From the NCBI RefSeq assembly GCF_011074885.1, contig NC_054687.1:1240001-1304000 (forward strand): a stretch of 64,000 nucleotides of DNA, given 5' to 3'. The translations under genes were made by a program, and so were the position numbers. This stretch comes from Brettanomyces bruxellensis. Lineage: Eukaryota; Ascomycota; Pichiomycetes; Pichiales; Pichiaceae. How positions within the stretch are numbered: position 1 is the stretch's first letter; the number at the start of each line of letters is the position of its first letter. Below are positions 45,448 through 56,035 of this stretch, piece after piece. Below the pieces are notes generated by a model. The model did not search any database and had not been told where the DNA came from. It was given only the letters and a program-made list of their open reading frames with translations.

Positions 45448-47478
45448 TCAATTAGCAGCAACCGAGTGGCCCCTCTTGGCAACTTCGAGAGCTTCCCTTT
45501 CAAAGCCAGGAACCTTAATATAGCTTATACCGCCGTGTGTCAATTTATCGTAAGAGACGTTTTTCGCAACAAACGTGGATGGCTCCATGACACCAACAAA
45601 ACAAGTTGTAATGTGGTTCTTAAGCGCCAATATCCGGTTCAGGCACGGCAAGTTTCCACTTAGCCGCTTGCTGCATGGTTCCATTGTAGTGTAAAGCTCT
45701 GTACCTGGAGGAACGTCATTTTTGCCAGTTTTCTCAAAGTACTTCTGCAGGGCATTCTGCTCGGCATGAGTATTTCCCTCTAGCTCCCTCGAATATCCCG
45801 TAGAGAGCACTTTCCCCTCGCTCACCAACACTGCACCAACACAGAATGCCGTTGAGGTTGGCACGCATTTTTTGGCCTCATCCAATGCCATCCTCATAAA
45901 CTTCCTCTCTGTAGTTAGAGCCCACTCGGGGAACTCCGTCTGGTAGCACCAGGGCTCAATTGGCTTGACATCCGTGCCCCGGTCCTGCTGCTTCGACCTG
46001 TTTTTCGGCTGCTGCTCAGCCTTGAACCGCTCCTCAACCGGTGCACTGCCTTCATCCCTCGACGAGTACCGGTAAGCATGTAGATAAAGCTCGAGATCAT
46101 TGGGGCCCGGGTCCTTGTACAGCTCACCTTGGCACACAGTGCATTTCTCGTCGCTGAGAACTTCACCATCGTCTTTTTGGTGCAGCCAACTCGAGGCGGG
46201 GCGTGTCTTCCCCACCTGCGACAACTTCTCTGTCACGTCCTTCAAGTCGAACTTCGCATCCTTGCCCAAGTTCTCCCCCCAGATTAGCGGACTCGAGTAC
46301 AGTGGATCGTTTGCAATTGGATGGCCCAAGTACTGGAGATGGACCCTGATCTGGTGTGTTCTGCCCGTGAGAGGCTTACATAACACAATGCTTGTCTCAC
46401 CGTCGCAAGAAATCCGCTTAAAGTACGTTTTTGCGGGTTTCCCGTGCTCCTCATCGACCGCATTGAAGGCCAGCCTTGGGTCGATCGTTGCAAGCGGCTT
46501 GTCCACCACGATCCCCTCCTCGGTAGCAGGGAATTCACCAATCACCTTCGCAATATACTCCTTGGAAACACGTCTTTCTCTCAGAATTCGCGACATCCTG
46601 TCTGCAGCCTTGCCGTTCTTTCCCAGAAGCATTAGACCGCTCGTCAAGCGATCTAACCGGTTGCAAGGATGTGCCTTGATGCCGTGCTCCTTCTGCAACA
46701 CGAAAGTGACCGTGTTGTGTCTGTATCTGCCAGTTGGATGCACCGGAATTCCCGACGGCTTGTCGATCACAACGTAATTCTTGTCCTCGTGGATCACTTT
46801 GATTGGCTGCGAGGTCACTGGTGGCTCGTGGCGGTGCATCCGGTGCGAAATGAGGTCGCCATTGTGCAAAACACTGTCAATGCTGGCCACCTCGTTATTT
46901 ATGGAAACTCTGCCCTCGTTCAACGCATTCACGTAGTACGAGCGTGGGTATAGCCGGAACTCCGTGCTGAAAACATCAAGAATCTTTCTGCCGATCCACC
47001 GCTCCTTGCAGTGGGTCATGTACGTGAAGTAGTAAGGCTCAAGTCTTCTGAGTGGACCATCAATGATATAATTGGTATCCTCGTCCTCTTCCCTCATAGT
47101 GCGATGCTTTGGATATCCCTTCAAGTTCTTCTTGTTCTCGTCACCTCCCATCCGCTGGTATGCTGACATGTTCTCGGCATCGACGTAAACCTGCCTTCTC
47201 TTGAATCCATGTTCGTCCACTAGAGGTAAAAGCCCTTTTGAAATTTTTGATGGGGGCTCCTCCACAGAAGACGAAGGTCTTCTTGCCTGCTTTGTTAGTA
47301 GGCTTTTGTTGCTGTGGACCGATAGATCTGTGTTCACCGAGCCGGAATCCTTGGAGTTGCAGCTTTCAGTACTCATCTTGCTGCGATAAATTTTCTTTGT
47401 TATTGTTTTAAAGCTTGAACGTATGTTCGGTAGGTGTATATTTGATCTCAGGCCCTGGAATAAGTAGCCAAATGGCAT
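45448..47478 (-). CDS. RIB2: Rib2: tRNA pseudouridine synthase (Pus8) fused to riboflavin-pathway deaminase
   Basis: This is a bifunctional enzyme. The N-terminal RluA-type half makes pseudouridine-32 in tRNA; the C-terminal half deaminates a pyrimidine intermediate of riboflavin synthesis. The synthase region (~120-400) carries HPCNRLDRLTSGLML with the catalytic Asp (~274) and TGRTHQIRVHLQYLGHP. The deaminase region (~530-670) has the zinc-site motifs THAEQNAL (~568) and EPCSKRLSGNLPC (~603). From ATG 47478 the product is 676 residues. A second in-frame ATG at 47376 (MSTESCNSK) would remove 34 residues rich in Arg/Lys/Ser with no acidic residue, which look like a mitochondrial presequence. 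Both starts may be used. Confidence 0.95.
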   Translation of the reverse strand: MPFGYLFQGLRSNIHLPNIRSSFKTITKKIYRSKMSTESCNSKDSGSVNTDLSVHSNKSLLTKQARRPSSSVEEPPSKISKGLLPLVDEHGFKRRQVYVDAENMSAYQRMGGDENKKNLKGYPKHRTMREEDEDTNYIIDGPLRRLEPYYFTYMTHCKERWIGRKILDVFSTEFRLYPRSYYVNALNEGRVSINNEVASIDSVLHNGDLISHRMHRHEPPVTSQPIKVIHEDKNYVVIDKPSGIPVHPTGRYRHNTVTFVLQKEHGIKAHPCNRLDRLTSGLMLLGKNGKAADRMSRILRERRVSKEYIAKVIGEFPATEEGIVVDKPLATIDPRLAFNAVDEEHGKPAKTYFKRISCDGETSIVLCKPLTGRTHQIRVHLQYLGHPIANDPLYSSPLIWGENLGKDAKFDLKDVTEKLSQVGKTRPASSWLHQKDDGEVLSDEKCTVCQGELYKDPGPNDLELYLHAYRYSSRDEGSAPVEERFKAEQQPKNRSKQQDRGTDVKPIEPWCYQTEFPEWALTTERKFMRMALDEAKKCVPTSTAFCVGAVLVSEGKVLSTGYSRELEGNTHAEQNALQKYFEKTGKNDVPPGTELYTTMEPCSKRLSGNLPCLNRILALKNHITTCFVGVMEPSTFVAKNVSYDKLTHGGISYIKVPGFEREALEVAKRGHSVAAN

Positions 47479-47892
47479 CTATTTGTACTGCGACTGCAAA
47501 GTGAAGAAAAGGGCAAATGAGTGATTCTAGTCACACCTTTCTTTTTGTCTTTGTGTTCAGGTCAAAGATTTCCACGTTGCGGAGCTGATTACTTTTATAG
47601 CAATACAGATTTTCAACAATGTGGGGCGTATCGCGGATAATAGGCGGAGTTGGTAGGACCAAAGAAGGATGAAAAAAAAAAAAAACCTCCTCGATGTCAA
47701 GACGCTGATTAATTTTCTATTTTTATTTGATTTTATTTTTTCCCCCCTACATTCTCCGAGCCCATTACGTATTGCTTTTAACTAAAAATGATAAATCTAA
47801 TCAATAGACAGATCTGCCCCCATTCTTTAAATAGATTTTCCCATTTCCTATATATCTGGTGAATTGGATATTACAAACGGCCTCCTGGCACG
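47479..47892. promoter_or_regulatory. Divergent promoter region, RIB2 / PGS1
   Basis: This 414-bp gap contains an A13 run near 47671, T-rich sequence near 47715-47745 and TATATCT near 47851. No named factor site was identified. Confidence 0.4.
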
Positions 47893-49536
47893 ATGCAAAG
47901 GCTAGCAAGGGTGCCCTTTAGAAATCGTGTTGTTTTATCAGCCTGCATCCCAGAATCTGCTTGCTTGAAACTTTCGGCAGATCGTACTCATATGTTTCCA
48001 ATGTGTTTTGCTAGTACTGCACATCGCCTTAGTGGCAGAATCCAGATATTCCAGAAGAGAGCAGTGTCTATGAGGGCAGACAATGCTGCTCTTCCCAATT
48101 ATAGCAGTTTCAATCCTCTTTTAGGGGCCACTATGCACCAACTAGACTCTTTGGCTCCCCGATTCGAAATTCAAGGGTCTCAGATTGTGATATTGAACGA
48201 CCCTGCGATTTTTTACCAGACGCTCAAAAAGAAGATTACCCGTGCCAAATTCAGGGTCTTCCTCTCATCGTTGTATATTGGCCGTTACCAGGATGATCTT
48301 ATAGACTGCATCTCGAGGGCTATGGACAAAAATCCTAAGCTTAGAGTCGAAATCTTGGTCGACTACCTCAGATCCACCAGAGATGCTCCAGGTGATTCCA
48401 CTGCAAGTTTGCTTGCCAGTTTGGCCAGTGATTTCGGAGATCGGATCGACATCCGCTTGTATCACACGCCAAAATTGCATGGTTTGACTGAAATGTTAAT
48501 GCCAAAGCGGTTTAACGAAGGCTTTGGGTTGCAGCATATGAAGATTTATGGGTTTGACAACGAGGTCATGCTTAGTGGTGCGAATCTCTCCGAGGATTAC
48601 TTCACAAATCGCCAGGATAGGTACTATTTATTCCACTCCAGGTCTATTTCCGACTACTATCATGCCGTGCAGAAGGCAGTTGGCTCTTTGAGCTTCAAGC
48701 TTCTCCCTGCAAACAATAAGCAGCGTTTCTTGTTGCAGTGGCCAACATCCAATGAGGCATGCGATCCGCTTGTGAATGTAGAGATGTTCATTAAGGACTG
48801 CAACAGGGTGCTGCGTCCTGTTTTGAAAACGCATTGTGGAACAAAGCCACTGCAAGCAGATGCCGTGAAAAATCCTGATACGGTCGTCTATGCTGTTTCC
48901 TCCTTTGTGCCGCTTTTAAAGCCCGACTTTTCCACCGAGAAGCCGGCAATACTTCGCATCATGTCCTTTTTGGAGGACAAAAACTCATCATTCACTTTCA
49001 CCGCCGGATATTTCAACATGCACAAGGATTTATTAGATAGGATATCGCATTCCTTAGCATCAGGGAGGATTATAACTGCTGCACCGCAGGCAAACTCGTT
49101 CTACCGCTCTAAAGGAGTTTCAAAATATGTTCCTGATGCATACTTGTACAATGCCAAAAAGTTTATCAGCAAGATCACAAAGTTGCATAAGCAGGATCTC
49201 GTAAAGCTATTGGAGTGGCAAAACGGTGTGATACATCATCCAGGGGGGTGGTCTTATCATGCCAAGGGCATCTGGGTGAATCTGCCAAATGAAAAAGAGC
49301 CCTCGATTTCGGTTGTTGGTTCCTCGAATTACACTAAAAGGGCTTATTCGCTCGATCTCGAGACAAACGCGGTGATAATCACCAAGAGCCCGGATTTAAA
49401 GGGAAGAATGATGAAGGAAGTCGATCATCTTTGCCAGCATACGAATGAATTGGCACTAGACGATTTCAACAAGCCTGACAAGCACATTGGTATTGGTGTG
49501 AAGTTGGCAGCCACAATGCTTGGTAAAATGCTCTAA
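47893..49536 (+). CDS. PGS1: Phosphatidylglycerophosphate synthase Pgs1
   Basis: Pgs1 makes phosphatidylglycerol phosphate from CDP-diacylglycerol and glycerol-3-phosphate in mitochondria, the first committed step to cardiolipin. It is a PLD-superfamily enzyme. The first HKD motif, HMKIYGFD, is complete (~214), followed by LSGANLSEDYF. The second, SYHAKGIWV (~455), keeps His and Lys but lacks the final Asp, as is usual in eukaryotic Pgs1, and GSSNYTKRAYSLDLETN follows. The N-terminus is Arg-rich and mitochondrial (MQRLARVPFRNRVVLSA). It is 547 residues long and starts at ATG 47893. Confidence 0.95.
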   Translation: MQRLARVPFRNRVVLSACIPESACLKLSADRTHMFPMCFASTAHRLSGRIQIFQKRAVSMRADNAALPNYSSFNPLLGATMHQLDSLAPRFEIQGSQIVILNDPAIFYQTLKKKITRAKFRVFLSSLYIGRYQDDLIDCISRAMDKNPKLRVEILVDYLRSTRDAPGDSTASLLASLASDFGDRIDIRLYHTPKLHGLTEMLMPKRFNEGFGLQHMKIYGFDNEVMLSGANLSEDYFTNRQDRYYLFHSRSISDYYHAVQKAVGSLSFKLLPANNKQRFLLQWPTSNEACDPLVNVEMFIKDCNRVLRPVLKTHCGTKPLQADAVKNPDTVVYAVSSFVPLLKPDFSTEKPAILRIMSFLEDKNSSFTFTAGYFNMHKDLLDRISHSLASGRIITAAPQANSFYRSKGVSKYVPDAYLYNAKKFISKITKLHKQDLVKLLEWQNGVIHHPGGWSYHAKGIWVNLPNEKEPSISVVGSSNYTKRAYSLDLETNAVIITKSPDLKGRMMKEVDHLCQHTNELALDDFNKPDKHIGIGVKLAATMLGKML

Positions 49537-49766
49537 ATAGGCCGGTGCTGTTTTCGTTCTGTTCTGTGGCTGCCTTTTCCTTCATTTTGCATGTATATAC
49601 TTAGAACCTGAATAGATGAATCAACGAATTTTACGAGTACAGGGTGTAGTCTAAACAAATGAAAGACGAAAAGCTGAATTAAAGCGCATACACACGTGGC
49701 CGCGGAATATTTGTGCTGGAAATAAAGAAAAAAAGGCCTGTAAGAGAAACGTCAATAGCACATCGA

Positions 49767-50906
<1,140 letters not shown>

Positions 50907-51343
50907 CTATTATAATATTTGTTAGTATGAGAGCTTCAAGACTGTCTAAAACTCGCATTCGCTGACGGTGAGGTTGAATAATGAAAAAGCACCATCTCTG
51001 ATCCGAATTCCTAGCTTTGCACAATATCGAAAAGCTAAAATATCATCCCTCGATGTGATGGGTATAAAAAAACGGGAGATCCAAATGCTTGTCATCTCTT
51101 GCTAGTCCTTGTTTGTAGATTTAAAGAAGTTTAAGGTGCACTTACACTCATTGTTGCAAGATATGTAATGAATATTCGTTGATTTGGCGTGAAAATGCTG
51201 TATTATGAACTTCACAGTGAAATAAATATCAAAGCAATTTGAGTAGATGTATGCTCAAGAGTTGTAAATCTTTGCAAGTTCTTTCAACAATTTCAACTCG
51301 TTTTATATCCTGATTCGGTCAAGATATTCTATCCTATTAGAGC

Positions 51344-51350
51344 TGAGTCA
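51344..51350. promoter_or_regulatory. Gcn4-type site, ARO3
   Basis: TGAGTCA, an exact Gcn4 heptamer, lies about 450 bp upstream of the ARO3 ATG. Amino-acid starvation control through Gcn4 is known for ARO3 in S. cerevisiae. Confidence 0.5.
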
Positions 51351-51633
51351 TCGCTCCCTATCATACGCCCTAATCTAAATTGGCTGGCCCCGTGAAAATT
51401 TTTTTTCCTCGGCCTCGGACACTAACAAGAAAATTTAAAGAAGCGGGGGAAGGAACAAGCGAAAAAAAATTATCTTTCTGAGCTTCTGTCAATTTGACTC
51501 GGCGCTAAAGGAAAATCATAATATAATAATGCCTTATTTTTTTGGTGCTTTCCAGCCGTGCCAATGATAGGAGCAATACCGCTGGTATCTGACACCTATT
51601 AAAGAATTTTTGACTGCCTAAAAATGTCAGTTT

Positions 51634-51640
51634 TGACTCA
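51634..51640. promoter_or_regulatory. Gcn4-type site, distal
   Basis: TGACTCA lies about 740 bp upstream of ARO3, closer to the FAT1 3' end. Distance makes its role less certain than that of the proximal site. Confidence 0.35.
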
Positions 51641-51837
51641 TCGGGGTGTGAATTATTCAGTTTACCAATTCTTTCAGCCGGCATCCCCTTAGAACATCCA
51701 ACCCTACAACATATACTCTCTTCATTTTCTTGAAAAACCAAAAGGTTAAATTGCAATTGAAATTAATGAAAACATCTATAAAAGAAAGAAAAAAAAAAAA
51801 AGGTAAAGATAAAAACGAAGCTATCTCCATGTGTACT

Positions 51838-53850
51838 TTATATTCTTATTTTCTCCACAGCGATCTGCTCGTAAAGGTCTGCATTCAATGGGCGGTATTT
51901 TTTTGCCCTGTTGTCAAGATAATAAACCTGTTGCTTGCCAGACTTTCCAGCTGGAAGAATTGGATCTCTGAACCTCTTCTTGGATATCTTATGACTCGAA
52001 GTGAGCTCTATCATATCGAAACGGACAAAGCATGGCCTAGCAAAGTGTGGAAGATGCTGAAAAACTCTATCTGCCAGTTTATCCAAGACCTCCTGCCTTT
52101 GTGCTTCATCTTCCCGATTTTTGTTAACAGTCTGGATAACTGTATAGCCACATCTTCCCTCGTGGTTCTTCACCTTGCATCCAACAACTGCACAGTACTC
52201 GATATCATCCAAAGCCAAAATCTCGTTCTCCACCTCTGTGGTACTGACATTTTCGGATTTCCACCTGTAGGTATCTCCTAGTCTGTCCACGAAGTATATA
52301 TTTCCCAACTCGTCCCTCCTCATCAAGTCGTCAGACCTCACCCAGGCATCTCCCTGGTGGAAAACATTCCTGATAACCTTCGAGTATGTTGCCTCATCGT
52401 TATTCATGTATCCTGGGAAAGTACCCTTGACATTCTTTGGATTCCAAATCTTCGTAATTAGCTCACCTTTCTCGTTGACGCCGGGCTCCTCACAGTATCC
52501 CTTCTTGTTTCTGTAGATCACATTGTCATCTTCTGGATCCATACGCACAAGAGTGTAGAGTGTGTAGCTGAAAACCCGATCTGCCAGCCATCCGTTATTT
52601 CTAATCGCACCGACTCCGTTACCGTCCACTTCATGGCATGTTGTTGCAAATGGAGACTCCGATGATGCATAAAACTCTCCAATTGCAGGAATACCGAACT
52701 TCTCCTTGAATTTGGTCCAGATGTCCATTCTGAGACCATTTCCATAAGCTAGCTTCACCTTGCCGTAGCAGTATCGAGAATCGTCATTTTCTGGTGCCTC
52801 GACCAAGTATCTGCAAGTTTCACCCACATACTGAATGGTGTTCGAGTGTGTAAGCCTGATTTGGGCCCAGAAACTCGACACGGAGAATTTGTGTCCCAAA
52901 GACAACGTTCCTCTGCATTCAAAAGTAGGCAGAACACCAAGAATGGATCCCGTACCATGGTAAAGGGGCATTGATGTGTACATGTTCATGTCATCATTCA
53001 TACCCATAGGAATTGGGAAAAAATAGGCCGCAAAGAAAACTTTTCTCCACGAGTTCACGGCTGATTTAGGCATACCTGTAGTTCCACTGGTGTAAACGAG
53101 AAGTGCTGGGCTGTATGCCTTGACATCCTTGTCTCTAATGCTGTCTATTTGACGGAATTGTGGAGCTGCCGGATCACTGAGTCTTTTCATCATCTCTGCA
53201 TCATCCAAATAGTAGATATTCAAACCCGGAAGCACCTTTTTGATTTCGTCTTCGCTTTCCTTGAAGTCCTTGGAGCAATCACTGGAGTCAACCAACACGC
53301 ATTTGGAATCCACAACATTGATCGAGTGAACCAAAGGGTTGTGCTTTAGATTGTAGTTGAGAAAAGCTGGAAGAGCACCAATGTTCCAGAGAGCAAGCCA
53401 TATAAAGATAAATAATGGCTTATTCATGAAATACATCGTGACTGTATCACCCTTGTTGATACCGTACTCCTCGTGAAGAATATAAGAGAGTCTAAGAACA
53501 ATGTCATACATCTCTTTGTATGTGTACTGTTGTATGGCAAAAGCTTCATCACCATCTGTCTGATAACGCTTTCCGGGTTTAAGTCGGATGTAGTTGATGG
53601 CAACTTTATTTGCGTATTTTTTGCTAATTGCCGTCTTCTCAATGTCATAAAATTGGTTATACCGATGAGAAATTAATGTCTGGTATGCATGCCTAACTGC
53701 TTGGTAGGCAATTGGGAACAAAAATGTCATATCATCAGACACTTTGTACTTATAGTCAAACCTGTGAAGGCTACTTTTAATGGCTTTCCGTTTATGGAAG
53801 GCAAGTACTGCCGCTCCAGCCAATGCTAACAATGCGAGAGGGTTCGACAT
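51838..53850 (-). CDS. FAT1: Very-long-chain fatty acyl-CoA synthetase / fatty acid transporter Fat1
   Basis: Fat1 activates very-long-chain fatty acids and couples import to activation, acting at the ER, lipid droplets and peroxisomes. The AMP-binding motif is YTSGTTGMPKSAV (~250). The FATP/VLACS signature is DRLGDTYRWKSENVSTTEVE (~535), and KISKKRFRDP near the end is the usual C-terminal motif. A hydrophobic N-terminal anchor (NPLALLALAGAAVLAF) is present. The product is 670 residues, the usual size, from ATG 53850. Confidence 0.95.
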   Translation of the reverse strand: MSNPLALLALAGAAVLAFHKRKAIKSSLHRFDYKYKVSDDMTFLFPIAYQAVRHAYQTLISHRYNQFYDIEKTAISKKYANKVAINYIRLKPGKRYQTDGDEAFAIQQYTYKEMYDIVLRLSYILHEEYGINKGDTVTMYFMNKPLFIFIWLALWNIGALPAFLNYNLKHNPLVHSINVVDSKCVLVDSSDCSKDFKESEDEIKKVLPGLNIYYLDDAEMMKRLSDPAAPQFRQIDSIRDKDVKAYSPALLVYTSGTTGMPKSAVNSWRKVFFAAYFFPIPMGMNDDMNMYTSMPLYHGTGSILGVLPTFECRGTLSLGHKFSVSSFWAQIRLTHSNTIQYVGETCRYLVEAPENDDSRYCYGKVKLAYGNGLRMDIWTKFKEKFGIPAIGEFYASSESPFATTCHEVDGNGVGAIRNNGWLADRVFSYTLYTLVRMDPEDDNVIYRNKKGYCEEPGVNEKGELITKIWNPKNVKGTFPGYMNNDEATYSKVIRNVFHQGDAWVRSDDLMRRDELGNIYFVDRLGDTYRWKSENVSTTEVENEILALDDIEYCAVVGCKVKNHEGRCGYTVIQTVNKNREDEAQRQEVLDKLADRVFQHLPHFARPCFVRFDMIELTSSHKISKKRFRDPILPAGKSGKQQVYYLDNRAKKYRPLNADLYEQIAVEKIRI

Positions 53851-54723
53851 CGTTTAAGTGCACTCGTCAAATTGAAATGAAGATTAGTAACTATTAAAAG
53901 TGTCGTGCAACTCGGATGTCTTCAATAAAATCGTAAGTCTCCGTGCTTTCGAATAAAACCGGTTTTTTCAGTTGATCTAAAAAAAGTTCTAAAAAAAAAA
54001 TTGTTAAAGCAACAGAATTAAACGTATGTTTATTGATTAATGAGGAAGGATTAAAGGGTACAGAGGAAAAGAAACCACTCAGTCAGAAAAAGTTAATGTG
54101 GAAAGGAAAAAAAAAAGGAATTTATGCCTATTTATACATCAACAATAAATAGGCATTCTATGTTTGACATCATATTAAAAATAAAACACACAAGTGTCTG
54201 GAATTATGCCCACAATTTGCCGTTACGATCCCGACAATGGATCTGTTTGCTCAAATACGCTTTGAAAGAAGGTTATGGCAATAAGCCCAGCAGACGCGAA
54301 AAGCCATTTGATCATATTCGATTGTTCTCAGACCCCCCAGATCTGCAGAGTGAATGTGAAAATTTAAGCACCCTGTCCACGCATCCGTACACTTGTCAAC
54401 TTGCAATTATGGTGTACTGTTGCACGCGGTTGTGTGTCTCTGAGTTCATAGGTACATTAAAACTTAAAACTCTAGAGAGATTTATATTTTTCACATTTAA
54501 GTTTTTGGGTTCAAATAAAATCTCTAAATTTCTTCTTTTTCAACAGCGATATTATTGATTATGACAGCTACTTCAATCAAAATTAGTTCATCACATCAAT
54601 TAGATTTTCATTAAATAAATATACATACAAACAGCTTAGATAATTTCAAGCTTGTAGTAATCGCAAGTTAGGCATTACTTAGACATTAAATGGGCGCGTC
54701 TTACTTCTTGAAGCGTCAAATTT
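53851..54723. other. Intergenic, FAT1 promoter and 3' flank of the Cox26-like gene
   Basis: This 873-bp gap is AT-rich. A 144-codon plus-strand frame starting at ATG 54124 is the only sizeable ORF; it is Leu/Phe/Lys/Cys-mixed with no domain or motif that I recognise, and I treat it as unproven. No RNA gene or named promoter site was identified. Confidence 0.45.
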
Positions 54724-54909
54724 TTAAGGATTCCACAATCCCTTTTTCTGGCCATACACAACCAAGGTTGGCCAAGTCAAGAAAATTGTCATTCCTGCAA
54801 TCCAGGTAGGAACCATTTTAATATCCTGAGCAACACGAACTCCCCAATAATTTGGTCCAATGTGTTTGGTGGCTTGTTTAGCAGCTCTAGTAACAATGGT
54901 TGGATTCAT
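54724..54909 (-). CDS. Small single-span mitochondrial membrane protein, Cox26-like
   Basis: The 61-residue product starts at ATG 54909. Its first ~20 residues (MNPTIVTRAAKQATKHIGPN) are basic and unacidic. A single transmembrane segment (~35-53, WIAGMTIFLTWPTLVVYG) and a short Lys-Lys tail follow. The spacing of Trp, Pro and the LxWP...VYxxxKK end resembles yeast Cox26, a small subunit of cytochrome oxidase supercomplexes. A CCAAT box (Hap-type) lies ~180 bp upstream, which suits a respiratory gene. The similarity is short; another small respiratory-chain subunit is possible. Confidence 0.6.
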   Translation of the reverse strand: MNPTIVTRAAKQATKHIGPNYWGVRVAQDIKMVPTWIAGMTIFLTWPTLVVYGQKKGLWNP

Positions 54910-55090
54910 TTTAAAGAATAGTCAAAATAGTCGGATGCTTTCGGTGTTTGTAAGTGAGTTGATTTCAATTGCTTTACATGTAATGTACTAAATTATGAAC
55001 TGCGTAGACAAACAAATGGAAGATGTGCATGAGAGAAATATATGAGTTTATATACGCAGGAAGTAGTCTGCAGCATTATGCTGGAAGCAA

Positions 55091-55095
55091 CCAAT
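55091..55095 (+). promoter_or_regulatory. CCAAT box upstream of the Cox26-like gene
   Basis: CCAAT, followed by AAAAT, lies about 185 bp upstream of the Cox26-like ATG on the opposite strand. Hap2/3/4/5 activates respiratory genes through such boxes in either orientation. Confidence 0.35.
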
Positions 55096-55777
55096 AAAAT
55101 GCACGATATTATTTGGTTAACAGAATACTGGATGGGGGATTATAACCATTTCAAAATAGGATGATTTATTGGGCATAATTGTTTTCCAAAGCCAAGCTAA
55201 ATCAAATCTGCCTAAGTCATTCCACTTTCTTTTCCTGGGGTCCCATAATAGGAAATGCCCGTCTGCAGATAACATGTTATTTTTTTCCACTTTTCTTAGG
55301 ACCTCGCATATTTTTGACTGGAAAAAAAAATACATTATCTAGTCTGTGTATTCGCATTAGTGCATACAGTGCGTCGGTCAAGGTCTATTTGCATGAAGAC
55401 CTCTGCAAGCATTGCTTTTGTTTAAAGTAGTATCAATCGGTGATTTTTTATTTAGACAGATTACAAAACTTGAAGATCGGATTAACCAAAATCTTAAATA
55501 GCAAATGACGAAAAGTATGAGTCGACCTCATGGTGAACTTCTGAAAAATAGACAAATGTCACCTTATAAAATTTCCAGCCCATTCATATTCATCTCGCAC
55601 TTGTGATTTTTTTGCTATGCTGCGTACAGCATCACATTCAGTTAAAAAAGTGGAGAGATTCGACAAACGTTAATTTTTCTTTTGTCTCGGTGGCCTGCCC
55701 TTCGACCTGCGTTTTACAATGTAAGTTGTCAAACCTTAATTGTAACCTTATTTGTAATGTTGTGCGTAATATTGTTC

Positions 55778-55805
55778 GTAACCTATTTGTAACCTATTTG
55801 TAACC
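55778..55805 (+). repeat. 11-bp tandem repeat, 2.5 copies
   Basis: GTAACCTATTT occurs twice in tandem, followed by GTAACC. Related TTGTAACC and TTGTAAT units lie just upstream. Confidence 0.8.
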
Positions 55806-56035
55806 TTGTTTCTAGTATTTCCGTTCTCAACATTCGTAAATCTGATTGGTTGTTCAATGCCAGATTATTTTTATAAACTTGAACGCTATGAGTCTATTAC
55901 TGCATGTTTCCTACATATGCACAAAGTGGTAAATCTCAATACGATTGATTGTCTGTGCATTTTTTTATATCATACGTTTCCGCCAGCTAAGCAAGCTAAA
56001 AATATATATATCTTCTCAAAATGTAATATACCTAA

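Larger units (their letters stand above)
54910..56035. other. Intergenic, Cox26-like promoter and PUS1 3' flank
   Basis: This 1.1-kb stretch holds the CCAAT box, TATATA-like sequence near 55050 and an 11-bp tandem repeat at 55778-55805. Open frames up to ~134 codons on the plus strand overlap the PUS1 3' end and are not protein-like. No RNA gene was recognised. Confidence 0.45.

Noticed and set aside
54124..54558. 144-codon plus-strand ORF with an ATG start between FAT1 and the Cox26-like gene
   Set aside because: No recognisable domain, mixed low-quality composition and ordinary AT-rich codons. An ORF of this length can arise by chance, and there is no positive evidence of coding.
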